Below, in pieces: positions 12,290-23,667 of a DNA stretch of 64,000 nucleotides (the first letter of the stretch is position 1; each line of letters starts with the position of its first letter). The notes below the pieces were generated by a model. That model did not search any database. It was not told the origin of the DNA and saw nothing but the letters and a program-made list of their open reading frames with translations. The translations under genes were made by a program, and so were the position numbers. Source of the DNA: Uloborus plumipes (lineage: Eukaryota > Arthropoda > Arachnida > Araneae > Uloboridae); NCBI GenBank assembly GCA_038373865.1, contig JAXGGA010003398.1:39492-103491 (forward strand), written 5' to 3'.

Positions 12290-13957
12290 CACTGTTCGAC
12301 AAAAAAAAACCTTGAAAATGCTTCTGGTATTTTGAAGGCTGATTCTTATGTAAAATGACCCCCTGAATCCGAATATGACCCCCGTTTTCCCCCATCACGT
12401 CCCAATTTTTTTTAAAACGCCCCCCTTTTTTTTTTCATTTTTCCTTAGTTTCAGGGCTATAATATTTTTTTTTGGAGGGGAAAGGAGCCTTATATTCACC
12501 AATAAATTTTTTTGAAGGTCAAGAGAGACTCAAAGTTTAAAATCATGAGCACCGAGAAAAAATCGGGGAACTTGGGGGGGCGTGGCCTCCCAAAATATTT
12601 GAAAAATCACCAAAAACGATCTTTTTATTCTAGTTTCTTTAAAAAGACCTTTAAAACATTTTTTTCGGTGCAGAACCAGAGTATAGGATCCGCTCCTATG
12701 GCTCCTGGGTCAGAAAAAATTTTCACGCTGTAAAATTTTTTAAAAAAAATAAAATAATGCTTTAAAAATCGCACTTTGCACTCGAGTTTTAAAGCAGGTC
12801 TTCAGCCAAAAAAAAAAAAACAAAATTGTGGCTGATTCTTATGTCAAATGACTCCCTATTTCCAAATATGACCTCAGTTTCCCCCCTCCACCCCCTCTTT
12901 CCAGAGAGTCCCCCCCCCCCAATTCAGAGTCATTTTACTAATTCGGAGGGGAAAAGTACATTACGTAACCCGTTAACATAATTCTAAAAGGCAACAGAGG
13001 TTCAAAGTTCAAAATCATGTACATGTGTACCAAAAATATAAACTATGGCGGTGTACCCCCCCCCCCCAAAAAAAAAAATCTTCTTTTCTTGTTTGTCTAA
13101 CAGACGTTTTAAACCTTTTTTTTTTTTTTTTTTGTGAAAAATCAGAGTATTGAATTTTCTTTTCTTTTTTTTTGGGGGGGGGGGAGGGGGAGGTATACCG
13201 CCCTAGTTTATATTTTTGGTACACATGTACATGATTTTGAACTTTGAACCTCTGTTGCCTTTTAGAATTATGTTAACGGGTTACGTAATGTACTTTTCCC
13301 CTCCGAATTAGTAAAATGACTCTGAATTGGGGGGGGGGGGACTCTCTGGAAAGAGGGGGTGGAGGAGGGAAACTGAGGTCATATTTGGAAATAGGGGGTC
13401 ATTTGACATAAGAATCAGTCACAATTTTGTTTTGTTTTTTTGGCTGAAGACCTGCTTTAAAACTCGAGTGCAAAGTGCGATTTTTAAAGCATTATTTTAT
13501 TTTTTTTTTTTAATTTTACAGCGTGAAAATTTTTTCTGACCCAGGAGCCATAGGAGCGGATCCTATACTCTGGTTCTGCACCGAAAAAAATGTTTTAAAG
13601 GTCTTTTTAAAGAAACTAGAATAAAAAGATCGTTTTTGGTGATTTTTCAAATATTTTGGGGGGCCACGCCCCCCCCAAATTCCCCGATTTTTTCTCGGTG
13701 CTCATGATTTTAAACTTTGAGTCTCTCTTGACATCCAAAAAAATTTATTGGTGAATATAAGGCTCCTTTCCCCTCCAAAAAAAATATTATAGCCCTGAAA
13801 CTAAGGAAAAATGAAAAAAAAGGGGGCGTTTTAAAAAAAATTGGGAAGTGATGGGGGAAAACGGGGGTCATATTCGGATTCAGGGGGTCATTTTACATAA
13901 GAATCAGCCTTCAAAATACCAGAAGCATTTTCAAGGTTTTTTTTTTGTCGAACAGTG
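12290..13957. mobile_element. 1668-bp foldback element with near-palindromic arms
   Basis: The whole element is a long inverted repeat. The left arm, from cactgttcgacaaaaaaaaa, is matched by the reverse complement of the right end over about 750-800 bp with few differences. Only a pyrimidine-rich core near 13070-13165 is unpaired. TAA sits just outside both ends (12287-12289 and 13958-13960), consistent with a 3-bp target duplication. Each arm holds two diverged direct repeats of about 490 bp starting with ctgattcttatgt (12339 and 12832). CACTG termini with a 3-bp duplication recall CMC/EnSpm elements, but there is no transposase and the superfamily is not proven. Confidence 0.9.
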
Positions 13958-16332
13958 TAATTTACTTGTAGTCAAAAATTTACCAGCAGCTTAGTGATAG
14001 CTTGCATGACGATATTATCTTCAATACTTAGAAGGGCTGCACTTCTGTTTTGCATGCCAACTTTTTTCAAACACCTCTTTTACAATCGCGTAACCAATAG
14101 TTTGTATGTTAATAATACTTTTATTCAGTTACCGAATGTGCTAATTAAAAAAAAAAATCATTTGAGTCATATTCTTTTACATTCTCTCAGTTAAGCCAGA
14201 ACATGATTTCTCCTAATTTCAAATGCCTTTTTTTAAAAATAATTTCTTTTTTTTTTCTACTGCAATAAATGATTAAAATCTAAAATAACTATTTTTTTCA
14301 GTTGCTAGTTCTTTGTGTTTCCTGAACATTTGGAACATTAAGGAAGAAGCATTGTTTGACTGTTTGCTCCTCATTTACGGGGTATTTTCATTATATCATA
14401 GAAACTTATTTAAATATATCTATACAATTAATTACTATATTTCCCACTTCCAGAATTACTCAAAATAATGCAATATTATTGAAAAAAACACATTATTTTA
14501 CTGTTACAAACACATTTGCATGTCATGCACTCTGTAATTATTAATTGGAGTTATGACTAATATTACGTTTTCTCAATTGTAGCTCATTAAAACAAAAGAG
14601 CTTCATGTTAAAAGCACTTCTCCAACCAGCTGCCGAGTTAACCAGGTTTGTTTACTAATTGGCCATTACCAGCTCTACCAGCGCGAATATTAATGCATAT
14701 TGTCTCTGTTAGTATATTAACCTTATGTGTTTCGCAGAAATTCTAGGCGAGACAAGTGACTAATGTGTGCCTCCCCATGTTAGCTTGCGTATATTGATGT
14801 TATCTTGTAAGAGTTACGGAAGTTCATCTAATCCAAAATTCCTACTCATACATTATTCACGACTGCCACGAAATGACTTATTTTATAGTTAAATCATTAA
14901 TATTTCAAAGTTGTAAGTGCTTAGAGAACTGGCTTATCTTCCTTTTATAAACAAATATATGGAGTAACCGGGAATATGTTTTGCCGTGAAAATATTTATA
15001 AGTACGAAATGAAAAGGAAAGAAAAAACTCTACAAGTAAATAGTTTTATTAAGTTTGTTTTGCAATATTTATATCAGTTTCTAGAATAATAATGTGCTAC
15101 GAACCACATTCTGGCTTGGCATTTTCTTAAGAAGAATTGCCAGAAAAAAATAAAATATTCAAAAAAAAATATCGTAAGACACAAATAAATATTTAATAGA
15201 TTGAAATTTTTTGTCCTATTTTGAAGTATCTGTATCGTATTTCATAACTATTGGTGTCTAAAATTTAATTTATTGCTATAGCAGCACGAAGTGCGTCTCA
15301 TTTATAAGTGACCCTCCCCAGCACTTCCGCCCCTCCCCCCCCAAAAAAAAACTTTTCTTCGTAGCTTGTTTCTTTTGTTGCTTTGGTTAGCAAGTAGCTT
15401 GTGAACAGCTCTACCTTATAAAGTTTTTTTTAACTCTCATTGATCTGTTTGCTTTAATCCAAGTTTTACCGGATTTTCAGGTATATCATGTGATATTACT
15501 TCCCACTGAATCTTTATCAGTCAAATACATTTCCATTTTAAACTTGCAAACGGTACAATTTGTGCAGTTCAGTTTCACGAAAGATACTCTTTCTTACGCC
15601 ATTTTACAAATACTTCAGTCAAGAATTTTGCTACTTATCTATACAGAATGTACGCCTGGGCCCATAACCTGCTGAATAATTCATGCAGAGATCAACAGTT
15701 TTTCTTATTTGAAAAACAATTTATTTTGACTATGAAGTAAACACGTTGAACAACTCTGACAAATCAAAATATTTAACGTGAAAAGACACTTATAACATTA
15801 AAACATGGTATGAACTGTACAACTACAAAAATCACCGGAATGGCATCAGGTATATAAATTTAAAGACTTTTGCCAAACTGAAGTTTTAGATAAGTAAAAC
15901 ATTATGCAAATTATTTTCATGGAGCCGATGGTATTTAAAAAAATTTAAAAGTTTAAATCTAACATTTAATGTGTTCATTAAGTACAAGTGCATTGAAATC
16001 TTTCATACCGCGTAGTTTAGATGAAATTTGTGAGGGAACGGAGGGGGGAGGGGAGTACAAGCGCCCAGATTGTTTTTTCAGTTCTAACGTGGTTATAAAA
16101 TACAATAAGGAATTGTGTAAATGTATACCTCATACCCTACAGAAAAAAATCAAGGCATGATATGTATCTTTCAATTTTAGTTTTGAACATATTATGATTA
16201 TTTTAGTTAATTAGAAATATTTTCAAATCACATGGTTTTATAATTAAATAGTGTTACATGCATTTTTATTGTTGTCATGTTTTGAAACGTGCAAATTTAG
16301 TATTAAAATTAATAATTTTTATAAACAATTAA
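13958..16332. other. AT-rich intergenic DNA without recognised gene
   Basis: Nothing recognisable apart from homopolymers and a C-rich patch near 15330-15345. The short open frames here lack any family signature. Confidence 0.6.
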
Positions 16333-16476
16333 GGGCCATGCTCCACATCGACGTAAAGCAGAAAAAATAGGCAGAAGCGTAAAATGGATTCAATGGTGTT
16401 CCTATGGAAAGTACCTGGATTTTCGGTTTCTGCCTTCAGTTTCGGTCACGTTTTACGCTGATGTGGAGCATGGCCC
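16333..16476. mobile_element. 144-bp PIF/Harbinger-like MITE
   Basis: The termini gggccatgctccacatc form an inverted pair at both ends. TAA flanks each side (16330-16332 and 16477-16479), the 3-bp T-W-A target duplication typical of PIF/Harbinger. It is non-coding and depends on a transposase from elsewhere. Confidence 0.85.
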
Positions 16477-18533
16477 TAAGGGTTGAAGTGATTGTATAAA
16501 ACCTCTACCCTCTCGTTCCTAGAACCCTATATAAAGGACGGTAATATAATGTCGCATAAAATTTCAATTTCAATGCGGGATTTTTAAAACTATGCTTCAA
16601 CTTCATTTAGCCTCATTTCAATGATAACTAGCCAGAAAAAAATGTAAAGGTTGGATTTTAAACATTAATTGGTTACGTCATTAGAAATGAATATAATACG
16701 CAGCATTACTGAAAATCTCTTGTGGGTGATTTATATATTTCTAAAGTTTGAACAAATAACATTAAGTAAATTCCAAGTCAACTTTGCTGATCTGAAAAGG
16801 TTTATTAACCATATTTACGTGATATGGATCACGACTTTGTAGACTATATACAATATTAGCAGTGACGTGAACATAAATATTTGCAAAAGCAGCACGACGA
16901 AATTTAATTGAACACGTGTTCTTATAAACTTTCCAATATTTTCAGACAATTATGAAAACATAAAGAAAAAGGGATTGAAAAATGAGGAAAATAACTGAGA
17001 TATTTGTTTGTTGCTAAAAAAACTAATTCATGAAATGAATCAGAGAAATAAATAAATAAAACTCGAGAAAAAAAAGCTGCTGTCCTAAATTTCCATATTT
17101 TGCTGCGATAAAAGATAATGAAAGTTGTAATTTATGTTTTTCTTTAAAACTGCCTCCTTTTATTATCTTAATTATTGGAGTTCTTTTTAACTTTATTTAT
17201 CCAGTAAAACTACGCTACAATATTCCATGTTCACATTTTCACACATATTAATTTTGATTTGACATTATACCCCTGTTGGTTTTCATATTAAAAATATTCC
17301 CAAAGCATAAAAGTTTAAACTAAAAAACCCAGTACCAAAACAAACGTTAAAAATATATCAAACCTACTTATGAAATTTATATTACGATTTCCACGAAAAC
17401 ATTATCGTTACATTTCTTCTAATTTATACATGGTTTTTCCATTTCCTTGCATACCAAAACATTATTTTATACTTTAAACGTATATTCTAATGTAAATTTA
17501 TGGGTTTTTCAGAGACCGAGGCTAGATATTTGGAAGATAGCCAGAGCGAAGCGATTAATTTTATTTTATTATGTGGAAACTATTTATAGATTAGTCTTTC
17601 CTTTTAAGTTGAATTATCTTCAAAGTGTAGACAAAAACAGTTTTGTCATATACATTCTTTTGGTTGCTGTTTAACAAAATGTTGCATTCTGAGTTTAAAT
17701 GAATGTAAATGGCTTGAACTAATGAGCACATGGCTTTAAAAAAAGTAAAACTTTCATTTTCACAATGTCGCCTTGGCTAGCTTATTTTTAAGTAAAAGAA
17801 AAAATATACTAATGTAATAATAGGTTTAAAAAATAAATAAATAAAAGTTAATAACAGTGAGAGAAAAAAAACACAAACAGTTAATAAAATTGTACTTGAT
17901 GTCCAGAATTAATGTTTTCAAAATAAATGAATGGGGAAGGGGGGGGGCAGAACTCCAGATTAAATTACCACACCGGATAACGGCGTATTATGGAAAACAC
18001 TTCACAAAATCATATTTTTTAAAATACTGCATGTGTTGCGTAGTAAGACATCAATTTAAAGAAATTTACACCTCGTTTTCCACCCATCATGTTTAATTAC
18101 GCAAGCACATTGTGCAAAATGTTCAATTAGAGATGTCTAATGTTGGAGCCTTTAATTAGAAACAACATTAAATACGTAATCTTAGTGCTTCGACACATTT
18201 TGGCGTATCATACTATTAATAGTTTTTTAATGCTTCACAAATGCATTTTAAAAGTTTTTATAGTTATGTCTTTATCGGGGTTGATAAACAGTGTTTTTTA
18301 CTTCCCCACATAAACGAATCACGAGGCATGTGGAATGAACAGAAATACAGATCAAGTATTTGTCGTGAAACAAACGATTGAAACATGGAACATTTACAGC
18401 CTCCCCTCCCCTTTTTTTATGTTTTTATTTTCATTTAGCTTATTGTAATATGATAATAGTTACGAAAATTTAAGTTTTTGAAATTGAATGCATGTTTTTG
18501 CTCACCCTGTACTTGATTTTAAGTCTACTATTA
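16477..18533. other. AT-rich intergenic DNA without recognised gene
   Basis: No recognisable gene or element. Small open frames near 17447 and 17857 are compositionally like their surroundings and match no family I know. Confidence 0.6.
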
Positions 18534-20443
18534 CACTGCAAAAAAAAAAAAAAAAAAACTTCTTTTTGCAGTATAATACGGGCAGGGGAAGTTCCAGTTT
18601 AAAACTAAACGCACAGTAATAAACTGTAAACTTGTTATTTTACAGTTTATTACTGTAAAACTAGCAATTTTAGTTTAATAACTAGCGGTACCCGCACGGC
18701 TTTGCCCGTGGTTTAAAATTAAAAGTTCATTTGTAAAATAATTGTAAAAACAGAAAAAATGCTCTATTTTAGTTGTAATTCAACTATAATTCCTTCAAAG
18801 TATGAGATAAAAATCTGGTATGGACACCACGCTACTTAATTTTACGTGTAAATTTCTTGGTAGATGCCTTAAGTGCTAAAATAGTGCTTGGAGTGAGCAA
18901 GATAACAGTTCAAACATTTATATCCCTAGTTTGCCACGAAACAATGCAAAAAAAATGTTTTACAATGATTTATCTCCTAAATCTCGCCGATTTTAACATC
19001 ATTCAGTAGATTTTTCGCAAAATATTGCCAATAGCGCCAAATTGAGTCCAAATAAAAAAAGAAAACATTTTTTTTGCCAACTTGGCGATTTGTCGCCAAA
19101 TTGGCGGCAAATACTTGACGACCAAAAGCTTGGCGATATATTGCCAAGTGGTCGCGCCAATTCATATCACTTTTCTCTGCATTGAAATGAACACAGATTT
19201 AACCATAAAAGGGGTAAAACACCCCTTGGAACATTCGAATGCAACTCCAAGGGGAGATAGACAAAAATAAGCTAAAAGAGAAAATAAGAACAATTTTGTT
19301 GCTCACAGAAACCAACAGAAATCTTAACAAAGTTTAAAAGAAGAAGAAAGTTTTCTTTCCTAGCTTTAAAAACAAAACAATACATTTTCCGAAACGAAAC
19401 ACTTTAAAACGAACGATGCAATAACGCAATTGATACGATATTTGGTTAATATGTGCTTTAGGTACCCTTTTCTCGCTAAATGGGCGATAGGCGCGCCAAG
19501 CGTGGTAACCCTGGCTATTTTGCATAGTTTCTCTCGGAGCTTTCACTTCCGCGAGACACGCAAAAACGCGCCAAGTAAGGTCCCAAAGCATTTTCACCGG
19601 GAAAAAGACAGAGTTGCCAGAGAATTGAAACAAAAAAATACTACGCCTCCTCTAAAAAAATATTACAAAATACTACTGTTTCCAAACGTTGCCAAAATCA
19701 ATGTTGCTGAAATGCGAAATCAATGAAAATGAAAAAAAAAAAAAAAGATCCGCCAAATCTTTTAATTAAGCCATTAGTATATTGGAAACAGGGTACGGAA
19801 AAATACTACGCTCCTTATTTGGGCCGAAAAAATATTACCATAGTATTAAAAATACTACGTCTGGCAACGCTGGAAAAAGAACGAAACAAAAATAGGTATG
19901 AACAACGTAACCATGGTAACAACATGAAAAGTTGATTTCCGTTGATAAAATATTTGATTTCATCTCTCTTTTCAAACAAATTTTATTCTCGAGATGAACC
20001 TTTTTAGAATCGTTTGGCTTGCTTTACTGAAGGTAAGCCTTGAATTTCGGGATTCTAAAAACAGTTGTTACAGCTCTCCTGATGATCGTAGAAACTTCGA
20101 AAAAACTTCATTTTGTGCAGAAAATTTCAAGCTTTCGAATGACATAAGACTTGAAAATGTGTATGAAATATTTCTTTCCTATTTTATCGAATTTCCGCTA
20201 AGAATTCGAATAAAAAAAGAACGAAATGGAATGTTCGAAAAATCGCTTCGAGGTGCAAAACTACGTGCTACAAACTAATTTTGTGCCAAGTGGCATGAAA
20301 ATCGACCGAACGGTTTTGGCGCTACGCGCGTAACAGACAGAAAGAAAGAAAGACAGACAAACCTTCAGCTTTATTATTAGTAGAGATTTTACCATAAAAT
20401 TAGCTGCATTATACTGTAAAAACAACATCTATGTTTTACAGTG
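18534..20443. mobile_element. TIR element (cactgcaaaa family) split by a Helitron
   Basis: The left end cactgcaaaa lies at 18534 and the right end ttttacagtg finishes at 20443. Only about 205 bp belong to the element; the remainder is the Helitron at 18682-20386. Its halves share blocks such as ttccagtttaaaact and attagctg(c/t)attatactg with the uninterrupted relative at 30840-31157, which confirms the nesting. TA precedes the left end; the base pair after the right end is TG, so the right copy of the duplication appears mutated. Confidence 0.85.
18682..20386 (-). mobile_element. Helitron, 1705 bp, non-autonomous, minus strand
   Basis: On the minus strand it begins TCTCTACTAATAATAAAGCT directly after an A and ends CTAG directly before a T. 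This is the A|TC...CTRR|T arrangement of Helitrons, which insert between A and T without duplication. Just before the 3' end is a short hairpin with CACGG/CCGTG stems (bases 18692-18713 on the plus strand), the expected rolling-circle terminator. No Rep or helicase motif is visible. Internal frames, including a 94-residue plus-strand frame at 19994-20278, match nothing I know. Short TTGGCG/CGCCAA words recur at 19078-19160. Confidence 0.85.
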
Positions 20444-21402
20444 TGTCAGTCTGCTATTCTTTTTTTTTTTTTTTTTTTTATTTCTGTCTTTCTGCAGGAC
20501 TCTTTTTTCAATGGAATGATCGAATAATGTTCTTATATTATTTGTATGTTGTTATAAATGTGCCTATTTTTATGCCTTAGCACTGAGTTTGATTGCATAT
20601 TTTATTCATTATTCAAAAAGATGTATATTTAAGAGCTCTTATGAAGAACTATAAATATATAGCTCCGCTAATTTCATATGTAAAGTATATATACATACTG
20701 TCTTCCCTTTGCTGCTATACAATTTGCAAACAGCCAGTTAATACGAGTCTGTCTAAAAGAAAGGGAAAATGAAAAGAAAAAAAAAATGTGCGTATTTCAT
20801 CCCTTGGAATATTTTTCAGAATGTGACTCCAATTAATTTATCGACTAGCATACACCAGCAAACGCTGGAACTCTGAAAACTGTTACATGTGTCCATTTCC
20901 GCATAGAAACTGGGTATTCGCCTTTTCGTCTCATCGGTAATCTGACATAAACTCACCATACAAACACAATAAGATGAGATAATCTGTAGCAAAGACTATC
21001 TGTGTCAGCATGCACAAAAAATTGCTTTCCCATTCTCTCTCTCTCTCTCTCTTGCGCTCGCGTTTATGATCTTTCTAAATTGGATAAAAATTAGGACATT
21101 TGCATCGCAACCTTTAGCGGTTTTTTTCTAAGACAAATCAACTTAATAGGAGTTCTAATGAGACAAAGATTAACATGCAGCAAAAAACTAGGAACAATGT
21201 ATCTAAAGACTTAACTTTGTCAGAGGCGAACCAATGAGTTGACTGGTAAAACGATTGGCTTCATTTTGGTTTCTAAACATGAAGAAATGACAATGATAAC
21301 ACTTCCTCTGAATTAAACACATATGCAAAGAAGTATTTCTCTTTCATCAACGTAAGATTAACTTTTTTATTTTATAATTGTTAAGCAGATTTACAGCTTT
21401 TT
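20444..21402. other. AT-rich intergenic DNA without recognised gene
   Basis: No gene seen. A T-rich tract at 20460-20479 and a short CT microsatellite at 21034-21052 are present. Confidence 0.6.
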
Positions 21403-22760
21403 GAAACTATGCATAAAGCAGGTAGGAAATAAAAGTTAAGGTTACAGCATATTGACAGGACACAGCCCAGCTTTTTTTAGATAATTAGAATAAAAAGATG
21501 ACGGAACATTATTTTAGAACTACTAGTGTTAAAGTGTAAAAAACGTTTATTGCAATTAAATTCGGAGAATTTGTGTAAGGTAGCCTTAGAATTACAGTCC
21601 ACAGAATCAGTACAAGTAACAAATCATCAATTGAACAAGAAGGAACATTAACAAAAGAACTGGATTGAGAGTAGCTGGATTTCGATCCGGAAAGTTCCTC
21701 TCCAAACAAACCGTACCGAGCCCAGGTTGCTGAATTAGCCACCTTTTTGCCAGGCGCTAAATAAATTTTTGACTTATCCATAATAAAAGAAGCGAATATT
21801 TACATGTAAAGCCAGCGCAAAGCTGCTAGAAACTTTAGCATGCAATATACAGGGTGTCCACTCCAATCGTGGACCAATAGCTAATTTCTAAACCGTTAGA
21901 GATAAGCATATAGTTTATTTAGGAAAAAATCTCCAAATTACGAAAGGAGTTTTGGGTCCATTCAATGTTTTTCAAAAAATCAAATTTTGAAAGAGTTACG
22001 AAATTTAAATTTTTATACAGCCCCCGAGTCTTATCAATCATATTTAGCAAAACATTCTTGACACTGTAACATTTAAAACTAAAAAAAAATCACTCGATTT
22101 TTCAAAACGTCATAACTCGGTCATTTTTTGTGGTAGAAGAGTGATTTTTTTTTAGTTTTAAACGTTACAGTGTCAAGAATGTTTTGCTAAATATAATTGA
22201 TAGGACTCGGGAACTGTATAAAAATTTAAATTTCGCAACTCTTTCAAAATTTGATTTTTTGAAAAACATTGAATAGACCCAAAATTCCTTTCGTAATTTG
22301 GAGATTTTTTCCTAAATAAACTATATGCTTATCTCTAACGGTTTAGAAATTAGCTATTGGTCCACGATTGGAGTGGACACCCTGTATATAAATAAATACA
22401 GAATACAGAAATACATATAATTAAAAAGGGGGGGGGAAATTAAAATCCCAAAAGACATAAAAATACATGAACATCAAAGCCTGTACTGAGCTGTAAGCGC
22501 AAAGCCGCTAATTACTTGGGAATCAAACATCTCTATCAAAGTTTTTCGCAATACCCTGATTAATGAAATCTGCAGGATTAAAAATATTTGTAACAAAAAT
22601 AACTACATTCAAAAAAACATTACTCTTTTGAAATCTGCACTTCAATACAATAATGTTCCGTCATCTTTTTATTCTAATTATCTAAAAAAAAGCTGGGCTG
22701 TGTCCTGTCAATATACTGTAACCTTAACTTTTATTTCCTACCTGCTTCATGCATAGTTTC
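21403..22760. repeat. 1.36-kb unit bounded by ~112-bp inverted repeats
   Basis: Bases 21403-21513 and the reverse complement of 22649-22760 match over about 111 bp with only a few differences. They start gaaactatgcat and include gacaggacacagcccagctt. The pair encloses a TA-target MITE (21850-22384). No target duplication is evident, so this may be the TIR pair of an unrecognised DNA transposon or a local inverted duplication. A 90-residue minus-strand frame at 21509-21781 lies next to the left arm and is unrecognised. Confidence 0.85.
21850..22384. mobile_element. palindromic TA-target MITE, copy 1 (535 bp)
   Basis: Termini cagggtgtccactccaatcg form an inverted pair, TA flanks both sides, and the arms pair over almost the entire length (about 250 bp each). 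This is a Tc1/mariner-type foldback MITE without coding capacity. A second, longer copy lies at 35095-35740. Confidence 0.9.
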
Positions 22761-22920
22761 CAGTATCACTCAGATGTTTTCGTCTTCGGGATCTGTTCAG
22801 GTGCTTTTTTACATTCCTTGTTCCTTCCGTTTGAAGGTGAGTGTTATGTGTTTTCTTGGTTTCTTTCAAGGCTCTCGGGGGAGATAATATGTTTTTGGGA
22901 CCCTCCCACATGTTATATAG

Positions 22921-22922
<2 letters not shown>

Positions 22923-22968
<46 letters not shown>
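22923..22968. repeat. (TA)n microsatellite
   Basis: About 46 bp of AT dinucleotide. It does not touch a recognised element. Confidence 0.95.
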
Positions 22969-22971
<3 letters not shown>

Positions 22972-23582
22972 CATAACCAAGAGATTGAATTACTATACCA
23001 ATCATAGGTACTTTGGTTAAAGTATTTTTGATTAGATTTTATCAGTAGAATATGTTTGTACTATTACTATTTGTGTTTCTTGTAATCGGTAAATTTAATT
23101 ATATAAATGAAAACAAAAATCATAAAACCTGGAATAGTGTAAAAATAAGCCTTTCCAAAAATAAATTGCCCAATATAAGAGAAAAAAAGTAATCTATTGT
23201 GTTTAATGCACCAGCACTTGATACCTAGAGAAGTGTAATGCATAACATAAAGCTATAAAAGCTCTTCCTTGCTCTTTTACCACATTAGATGCTGCAGATT
23301 AGTTCCAGCGAAGCAAAATGTGTTCACAAGGTTTTATTACTCTAACATCCTTCTCAGTTTATCTTTGTGTTTGCTTTAAGTGTGTTAATATTTGGGAATC
23401 ACCTTGTTTCAGATAGTAACAAGACCCTTTGTTGTGAAACATTGTCTTTTTCTTGATATATTTTTAGTAACATTTCTGATTGAACAGTATATATTGTTAA
23501 GCATTCTCTTAAAGATAAGGGATACTTTTAGCAAAAATCAACGTACAGAGTGGTTGAGGAAATGGTTTAGGTGGTTCTGGTG

Positions 23583-23667
<85 letters not shown>

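Noticed and set aside
12512..13539. Short frames on either arm of the foldback element
   Set aside because: They are mirrored by the palindrome, rich in homopolymer translation and lack domains.
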